Source of the DNA: Winogradskyella vidalii
GTDB lineage: Bacteria; Bacteroidota; Bacteroidia; Flavobacteriales; Flavobacteriaceae
Assembly (NCBI RefSeq): GCF_013403955.1
Contig: NZ_JABFDG010000001.1
Span: 620,001-684,000 of the forward strand
Length of the DNA: 64,000 nt
Direction of reading: 5' to 3'
Below, piece after piece: positions 59,606 through 64,000 of the stretch. The stretch's first letter is position 1. Each line of letters opens with the position of its first letter. The notes beneath the pieces are model-generated. The model made no database searches. It saw only the letters and a program-made list of their open reading frames with translations, and was not told where the DNA came from. The position numbers and the translations under genes were made by a program.

Positions 59606-60867
59606 AAAAGTGCTTTTAACTTTTCTACCATTACATACACATCTTCAAAGGAATTGTATAATGGTGTTGGTGCACAACGGATAACGTCGGGTTCTCTCCA
59701 ATCACTTATAACTCCAGCTTCGGTTAATTTATCGTGTAATGATTTGTCGGCATTTAAAACCTGAATTGACAATTGGCAACCGCGTTCGTCAGGGTGTTTT
59801 GGGGTGATGATTCTAATGGTGTCTTCGCCTAATTCTTTTAATAGAAATTCGAAATAACCCGTGAGTTTTTTAGATTTCTCTATCAGTTTTTCTATGCCTA
59901 CTTCATTAAACATATCTAAGGAGGCTTTAATAGCAGCCATAGATAAAATTGGTGGATTACTTAACTGCCAACCTTCAGCACCTGGTAATACATCAAATTC
60001 ATGGCGCATATTAAAACGTGTATCTTTATTGTGACTCCACCAACCTGTAAGTCGGTTGAGGTTTTTATCATAGGCATGACGTTCGTGTACAAAACAGCCA
60101 GACAAACTTCCTGGACCAGAATTCATATACTTATACGTACACCAAACGGCGAAATCTGCACCTGAATTATGTAAATCTAAATTGACATTACCTGCACCAT
60201 GTGCACAATCAAACCCTACTTTACAACCATAATGATGCCCAAGATTGGTAATGCGTTTAAAGTCGAAAAACTGGCCGGTGTAGTAATTAACACCTCCAAC
60301 CATAATTAGGGCAATTTCGTTACCATGAGCTTCTAGAATGGCTTCTAAATCTTCATAACGTAATAATTCTTCTCCTTCTCTTGGCGACCATAAAATTAAA
60401 CCCTCGTTATCGTCGTAACCATGATGACGTAATTGGGATTCTACAGCATATTTGTCAGATGGAAAAGCATCACTTTCAATTAGAATTTTATAACGTCCCT
60501 TAGTGGGTTTGTAAAACGACGCCATCATAAAATGAAGGTTCGCTGTTAAAGAGTTCATAGTGACTACCTCGATTGGTTTTGCACCGACCAATTTTGCAGT
60601 GGCTTCCGTTAAAAACTCATGATAAGGTAACCAAGGATTTTTAGCATCGGTATGACCTTCAACACCTAAGTTAGCCCAATCTTCTAATTCTTGATTTATA
60701 TAAGCTTTTGTAGATTTTGGTTGTAAACCTAATGAGTTTCCGCATAGGTAAATAAGTTCATTCCCGTTTTTGTCTTTTGGAATATGAAATTGTGCTCTGT
60801 AATGAGATAATTGGTCTTCTTTGTCTTGTAGTTTAGCGAAATCAAGACCGAGTTTGTAGTTGGTCAA
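59602..60867 (-). CDS. kynU: Kynureninase
   Basis: KynU is a PLP enzyme that cleaves 3-hydroxykynurenine to 3-hydroxyanthranilate and alanine (or kynurenine to anthranilate). The PLP lysine is K246 in CTYKYMNSGPGS, with FDCAHGAGNV and YLCGNSLGLQPK upstream. I place the start at TTG 60867 (MTNYKLGLDF, 421 residues), where the family begins. The in-frame ATG 60903 lies just upstream of a perfect TATTTTTG -7 box, so the twelve extra residues would be encoded by promoter DNA. It is the first gene of the cluster and is divergent from a histidine kinase gene. Confidence 0.94.
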   Translation of the reverse strand: MTNYKLGLDFAKLQDKEDQLSHYRAQFHIPKDKNGNELIYLCGNSLGLQPKSTKAYINQELEDWANLGVEGHTDAKNPWLPYHEFLTEATAKLVGAKPIEVVTMNSLTANLHFMMASFYKPTKGRYKILIESDAFPSDKYAVESQLRHHGYDDNEGLILWSPREGEELLRYEDLEAILEAHGNEIALIMVGGVNYYTGQFFDFKRITNLGHHYGCKVGFDCAHGAGNVNLDLHNSGADFAVWCTYKYMNSGPGSLSGCFVHERHAYDKNLNRLTGWWSHNKDTRFNMRHEFDVLPGAEGWQLSNPPILSMAAIKASLDMFNEVGIEKLIEKSKKLTGYFEFLLKELGEDTIRIITPKHPDERGCQLSIQVLNADKSLHDKLTEAGVISDWREPDVIRCAPTPLYNSFEDVYVMVEKLKALL

Positions 60868-60891
60868 TGTGAAAAAATTTTCGGTTGCTAA

Positions 60892-60899
60892 CAAAAATA
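60892..60899 (-). promoter_or_regulatory. -7 promoter box of the kynurenine cluster
   Basis: Minus-strand TATTTTTG matches TAnnTTTG and lies 24 bases upstream of TTG 60867. It decides the start of kynU. Confidence 0.55.
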
Positions 60900-60986
60900 G
60901 CATAATTAAATGATATTTTAAGAATTGAATAAAAAGGAGTGAAATTCACGCAATTCAAAGGTGATAAATAGTTTTTTTGAATTTTT

Positions 60987-62411
60987 ATGATTAAATTTAG
61001 TAATATCAATCATCTATTTATGCTCAAGAAACTTTGGTCTTCGTATCATCAATGGTATATTAAGTATAGTCGTTTTTCTAAAGGAGATGAACAGGATGAG
61101 CTGTCTTATTTTAGGGATAAACTATTTGTATCCATCTTAATATTAATTTTTCCGTTAAGTGTGGTTTCTTATTTTCCCAGTATCGTTACGGCAATATTAT
61201 TAGATAAATGGTTACTTCTATATGTAGATACAATTGCTGTTTCTGTAATTGCGTTCTTATTTTTTAATGTAAAAATAGGATTGAGAATAAAGAAAATAGT
61301 GTTTTCTATTAATTTATTTTTATTATCATTCGCACTTATTTTTTATATAGGTTTAAAAAGTAGTAATGGGCTTTTATTATTTATGCTATCGGTCTTAGTA
61401 ACACTTTATAGCGGAAAAAAAGCGGGGATTTGGACTGTAGTTTGTACTGCAATTGGTTACTTGTTGACCGTTGTTATTACTTACTTTGAACTCATAGATA
61501 TAGAAGTCTTTGCGGGGGAACGGATTGAAATTTTGATTATTATATTTATTAATAACACACTTATTGTTTTAATGTCTGTTTTTTCAGTGTCATTTTTAAT
61601 TCGTCATTTACATAACGCCCTTTTAAAAGAACACCATTTACAAAATGAGCTTATTGAAAAGAATAGAAATGTTGTTGCAGCTAAAGAAAAAGCAGAAGAA
61701 TCAGACCGATTAAAAACAGCATTTATGGCTAATATGAGTCATGAAATTAGAACACCTATGTATGGTATTTTGGGTTGTGCAGAGCTTTTAAAATCGCATG
61801 TGTCGTCACCAGATAAAGATTTTGAAGAATATATTGAAGTTATTGAAACCAATGGGCAAGAGTTGTTAGATGTGATGTCAGATATCTTGAATATTTCTAA
61901 AATAGAATCTGGACTAATGACTTTGAATAAATCGCAATTTAATGTTAATGCCAATATTAAAACTATTTACAAAGAGTTTTTGCCTCAAGCTCAATTAAAG
62001 AATATTCAGTTTACTATTAATAACTTTATTCCTATAGACAATAGTATTGTACATACAGATTTTGAAAAGTTAACAGTTGTTTTAAAACACTTAGTTGAAA
62101 ATGCTATAAAGTATACTTTAGAAGGGGGTAAAGTTGTATTAAGTTGTAGTATGAATGCTAATAATACGCAAATAACATTTATATTAAAAGATACTGGAAT
62201 TGGTATCCCTCCAGATAAATTAGAAACTATTTTTAATCCTTTTTATCAGGTGGATGTAGAAAATAAAAATGCATTACATGGTTCTGGTATTGGGCTTTCT
62301 ATATCTAGAGCTTATGTGAGAATGCTAGGTGGAGATTTAGAGCTTGAAAGTATTGAAGGAAAAGGGACTGCGTTTATGTTTAGTATAGATGTAGGTTTAA
62401 AAGGAAATTAA
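60987..62411 (+). CDS. Membrane sensor histidine kinase
   Basis: A 474-residue kinase with about six membrane helices (between residues 46 and 206), a short coiled linker (HHLQNELIEKNRNVVAAKEKAEESDR region), a HisKA domain with H252 in NMSHEIRTPMYG, and a HATPase domain (LVENAIKYT, KDTGIGIPPDKL, GSGIGLSISRAY). No receiver or PAS domain is fused, so the sensor is the membrane part itself. The start may be ATG 60987 or ATG 61020 (MLKKLW); a TAAATTTA box at about 60990 favours the latter. It is divergent from kynU, so it could control tryptophan catabolism, but no response regulator is adjacent. Confidence 0.88.
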   Translation: MIKFSNINHLFMLKKLWSSYHQWYIKYSRFSKGDEQDELSYFRDKLFVSILILIFPLSVVSYFPSIVTAILLDKWLLLYVDTIAVSVIAFLFFNVKIGLRIKKIVFSINLFLLSFALIFYIGLKSSNGLLLFMLSVLVTLYSGKKAGIWTVVCTAIGYLLTVVITYFELIDIEVFAGERIEILIIIFINNTLIVLMSVFSVSFLIRHLHNALLKEHHLQNELIEKNRNVVAAKEKAEESDRLKTAFMANMSHEIRTPMYGILGCAELLKSHVSSPDKDFEEYIEVIETNGQELLDVMSDILNISKIESGLMTLNKSQFNVNANIKTIYKEFLPQAQLKNIQFTINNFIPIDNSIVHTDFEKLTVVLKHLVENAIKYTLEGGKVVLSCSMNANNTQITFILKDTGIGIPPDKLETIFNPFYQVDVENKNALHGSGIGLSISRAYVRMLGGDLELESIEGKGTAFMFSIDVGLKGN

Positions 62412-62431
62412 TTGTGCTTAATACTAAAAAG

Positions 62432-62466
62432 AAAAGCACTTCAAACTTAATAGTAGAAGTGCTTTT
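62432..62466 (+). terminator. Intrinsic terminator of the histidine kinase gene
   Basis: Arms AAAAGCACTTC and GAAGTGCTTTT with a 13-base loop. Confidence 0.85.
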
Positions 62467-62480
62467 AAATATATAATAGG

Positions 62481-62545
62481 CGCCAATTGGCGGAAAATGT
62501 AAGTTATACGCTCTTGGTAATAACTACCTGCGTGAAACTTACATT
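62481..62545. repeat. Two palindromes in a convergent gap
   Basis: CGCCAATTGGCG (62481-62492) is a perfect palindrome. AATGTAAGTT (62496) and AACTTACATT (ending 62545) form a 10-bp inverted repeat with a 30-base loop. Neither is followed by a T-run on the minus strand, so they are not a clear terminator for the lipoprotein gene. Confidence 0.5.
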
Positions 62546-62566
62546 ATAGTTTGTAAATGTAAGGTC

Positions 62567-63259
62567 TTATTCTTTGGTGTCCAAAACAATGTTGACGTCA
62601 GTAAAATTTAGATTCCAGTGTCCACTTTCTTGTTTATGGTCTATCGCAATTTTAATGCCGTTGAAATCTTTAATATTTTCAAAAGTTGTTGTTAGCGAGG
62701 GTTCAGCGGAGTTTCCTCTTCTAAAAATCCATTCTTTAATGATAAAGTCGTTATCATAAAATATATCATAAGCATCACCTGGCGTGTAACCACCTTCATT
62801 AGAATAGGTTAGTGTTATCATCTGTAACACGTCCTTACTTATTGGTGTAGTTGCTGTTTTTGGCTCCGTTATTTTAGCAGAACTATCCCAAACCAATTGA
62901 AAAGGGATTAATAACCAGAATTTGTCATTAATAAACGCTTTGTCAGCTACCATGTTTGTACTGTCTACTTCATGTCTATAATAGTCATAGTTTTGATCAT
63001 TATCTGTTAAAAGCACTCTGTTTTGTTTTGGAAACCACGTCCATTTTCTACCAATTCCTTTAATAGAATCTTTATCAACTTGAAATGTAAATTTTACCTC
63101 AGATACATTTTTCCAATGCTCAAAACCATGTGCATTGGCGATTTTTTCTGCTACAGTTAATTCCTGCTTAACCTTTAGGTTTTCAGTTGTTTTTTCTTTG
63201 TCAGATTTACAGCTCGACATAAATAGCAAACAGATTAAACCAAGATATAATGATTTCAT
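62567..63259 (-). CDS. Uncharacterised lipoprotein
   Basis: A 230-residue precursor with lipobox C17 (LLFMSSCKSDKE). The rest is beta-rich (FTFQVDKDSIKGIGRKWTWF, LLTDNDQNYDYYR, EGGYTPGDAYDIFYDNDF, IKIAIDHKQESGHWNL) and suggests a LolA-like or outer-membrane lipoprotein sorting fold; there is no catalytic motif. It may belong to one of the flavobacterial lipoprotein DUF families, but I cannot name it with confidence. It is divergent from the methyltransferase at the window's right edge. Confidence 0.65.
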   Translation of the reverse strand: MKSLYLGLICLLFMSSCKSDKEKTTENLKVKQELTVAEKIANAHGFEHWKNVSEVKFTFQVDKDSIKGIGRKWTWFPKQNRVLLTDNDQNYDYYRHEVDSTNMVADKAFINDKFWLLIPFQLVWDSSAKITEPKTATTPISKDVLQMITLTYSNEGGYTPGDAYDIFYDNDFIIKEWIFRRGNSAEPSLTTTFENIKDFNGIKIAIDHKQESGHWNLNFTDVNIVLDTKE

Positions 63260-63299
63260 ATTAAAAGTTGTTTTAAATTACACGTAAAATTAATCAACA

Positions 63300-64000
63300 A
63301 TGAATAAAGCAGCTAGTTATTTTGAGGTTAATAAAGCCACATGGAATAAAAAAGTAGCTATACATGCACAAAGTGAAATGTATAATCTTGAGGTTTTCAA
63401 AAAAGGTAAAACCTCTTTAATGCCATACGAATTAAAGACTTTAAAAAATGTAGAGGGGAAATCTTTGTTGCATTTACAATGCCATTTTGGACAGGATACG
63501 TTGAGTTGGAGTCGAAGAGGCGCAAAGTGTGTTGGTATAGATATTAGTGATGAAGGTATAAAACTGGCAAAACAATTAAATAAGGAATTGGCGCTTGATG
63601 CTGATTTTGTTTGCTGTAACGTCTTAGATACCTCGCAGTATGTTTCTGAAACCTTTGATATTGTATTTACAAGTTATGGTACTATTGGTTGGCTACCCGA
63701 TTTGAAGCCTTGGGCTAAAATGATTTCAGAACGTCTTAAAGTAGGTGGCACATTCTATATCGTAGAGTTTCATCCTATTGCTTGGATGTTTGATTACGTT
63801 AATGGTAATGCAGAAATGAAATACCATTACAGTCAAGATGAAGTGATTTATGAACAGTACGAAGGCACTTATGCCAATGAAACATCAAAAATGGTAAGCA
63901 AAGAATACGGTTGGAATCACGGTTTGAGTGAGGTTGTTAACGCATTAATTGAAGCGGGATTACAAATTGATTATCTCAATGAATATGATGAAAGTCCGTA
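63300..64000 (+). CDS. SAM-dependent methyltransferase, cut by the window's right edge
   Basis: The frame begins at ATG 63300 (MNKAASYFEVNKATWNKK) and remains open to base 64000, so the gene continues beyond the window. The visible 233 residues contain motif I LLHLQCHFGQDTL, VGIDISDEG, FDIVFTSYGTIGWLPD and LKVGGTFYIVEFHP, a class I methyltransferase of the Methyltransf_11/25 type. Comparable proteins are about 260-280 residues, so only the tail is missing. Substrate unknown. Confidence 0.88.
   Translation, partial: MNKAASYFEVNKATWNKKVAIHAQSEMYNLEVFKKGKTSLMPYELKTLKNVEGKSLLHLQCHFGQDTLSWSRRGAKCVGIDISDEGIKLAKQLNKELALDADFVCCNVLDTSQYVSETFDIVFTSYGTIGWLPDLKPWAKMISERLKVGGTFYIVEFHPIAWMFDYVNGNAEMKYHYSQDEVIYEQYEGTYANETSKMVSKEYGWNHGLSEVVNALIEAGLQIDYLNEYDESP

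Noticed and set aside
60987..62411. Kynurenine-specific two-component system
   Set aside because: The kinase is divergent from kynU, but there is no adjacent response regulator or any substrate clue, so a specific role cannot be claimed.

Overview
The window looks like chromosome from a marine-type member of the Flavobacteriaceae (Bacteroidota). The evidence is low G+C sequence, many exported proteins with C-terminal type IX secretion (T9SS) sorting domains, a T9SS plug-domain protein, Na+-NQR, a bacterial kynurenine pathway, and repeated promoter -7 boxes of the form TAnnTTTG. I saw no rRNA, tRNA, CRISPR array, transposase or phage gene. Most of the window is ordinary housekeeping and cell-envelope chromosome.

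Layout. 0-5 kb: TrkH (cut by the left edge), a small basic membrane protein, an aminotransferase and a fatty acid desaturase, with divergent rsmG. 5-16 kb: envelope and secreted proteins, namely a large MORN-type repeat protein, a minus-strand run of TlpA thioredoxin, DUF6029-like barrel and two T9SS cargo proteins (one Omp28-like with CxxC), a divergent Omp28-like lipoprotein, and a T9SS-sorted alpha/beta hydrolase. 16-20 kb: pruA, apaG and a T9SS plug-domain protein. 20-26.4 kb: complete nqrABCDEF, with a CAGT-rich repeat between nqrD and nqrE. 26.6-29.7 kb: an OmpA protein and a lipoprotein with three Cys/Asp-rich repeats. 29.8-32.3 kb: a PAS histidine kinase and response regulator, then a roughly 600-bp gap holding degenerate minus-strand coding traces. 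32.4-34.8 kb: a DUF4846 protein, a small conserved protein and ApbE, which flavinylates NqrB and NqrC. 34.8-38.1 kb: a minus-strand run of map, DUF3050, methyltransferase and DUF423, interrupted by a GxxExxY nuclease-like gene inside imperfect terminal inverted repeats. 38.4-43.2 kb: CoA transferase, HAD-like protein, gpmI, ankyrin protein and peptidase E. 43.4-48.7 kb: three overlapping paralogous exported proteins, a DUF6702-like protein and an M1 peptidase. 48.9-50.8 kb: TatA and a subtilase-like lipoprotein.

50.9-60.9 kb is a minus-strand tryptophan/kynurenine catabolic cluster. In transcription order it holds kynU, a small PH-like protein, kmo, a RidA-like deaminase, an aldehyde dehydrogenase, an SDR, 3-hydroxyanthranilate dioxygenase, ACMS decarboxylase, an O-methyltransferase, a HipA-like kinase and a DUF3037 protein. 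These would take kynurenine through 3-hydroxyanthranilate and aminocarboxymuconate semialdehyde to the 2-aminomuconate level. Several unrelated intergenic repeats sit inside the cluster. The right end has a membrane histidine kinase, a lipoprotein and a truncated methyltransferase.

The least explained items are the GxxExxY cassette with its terminal repeats, the three overlapping paralogs (43.4-45.8 kb), the HipA-like/DUF3037 overlapping pair, the Cys/Asp repeat lipoprotein, and the decayed coding tract at 31.8-32.3 kb. I see no proof of a wholly new system. Several start codons were moved because a -7 promoter box lies inside the longest open frame.
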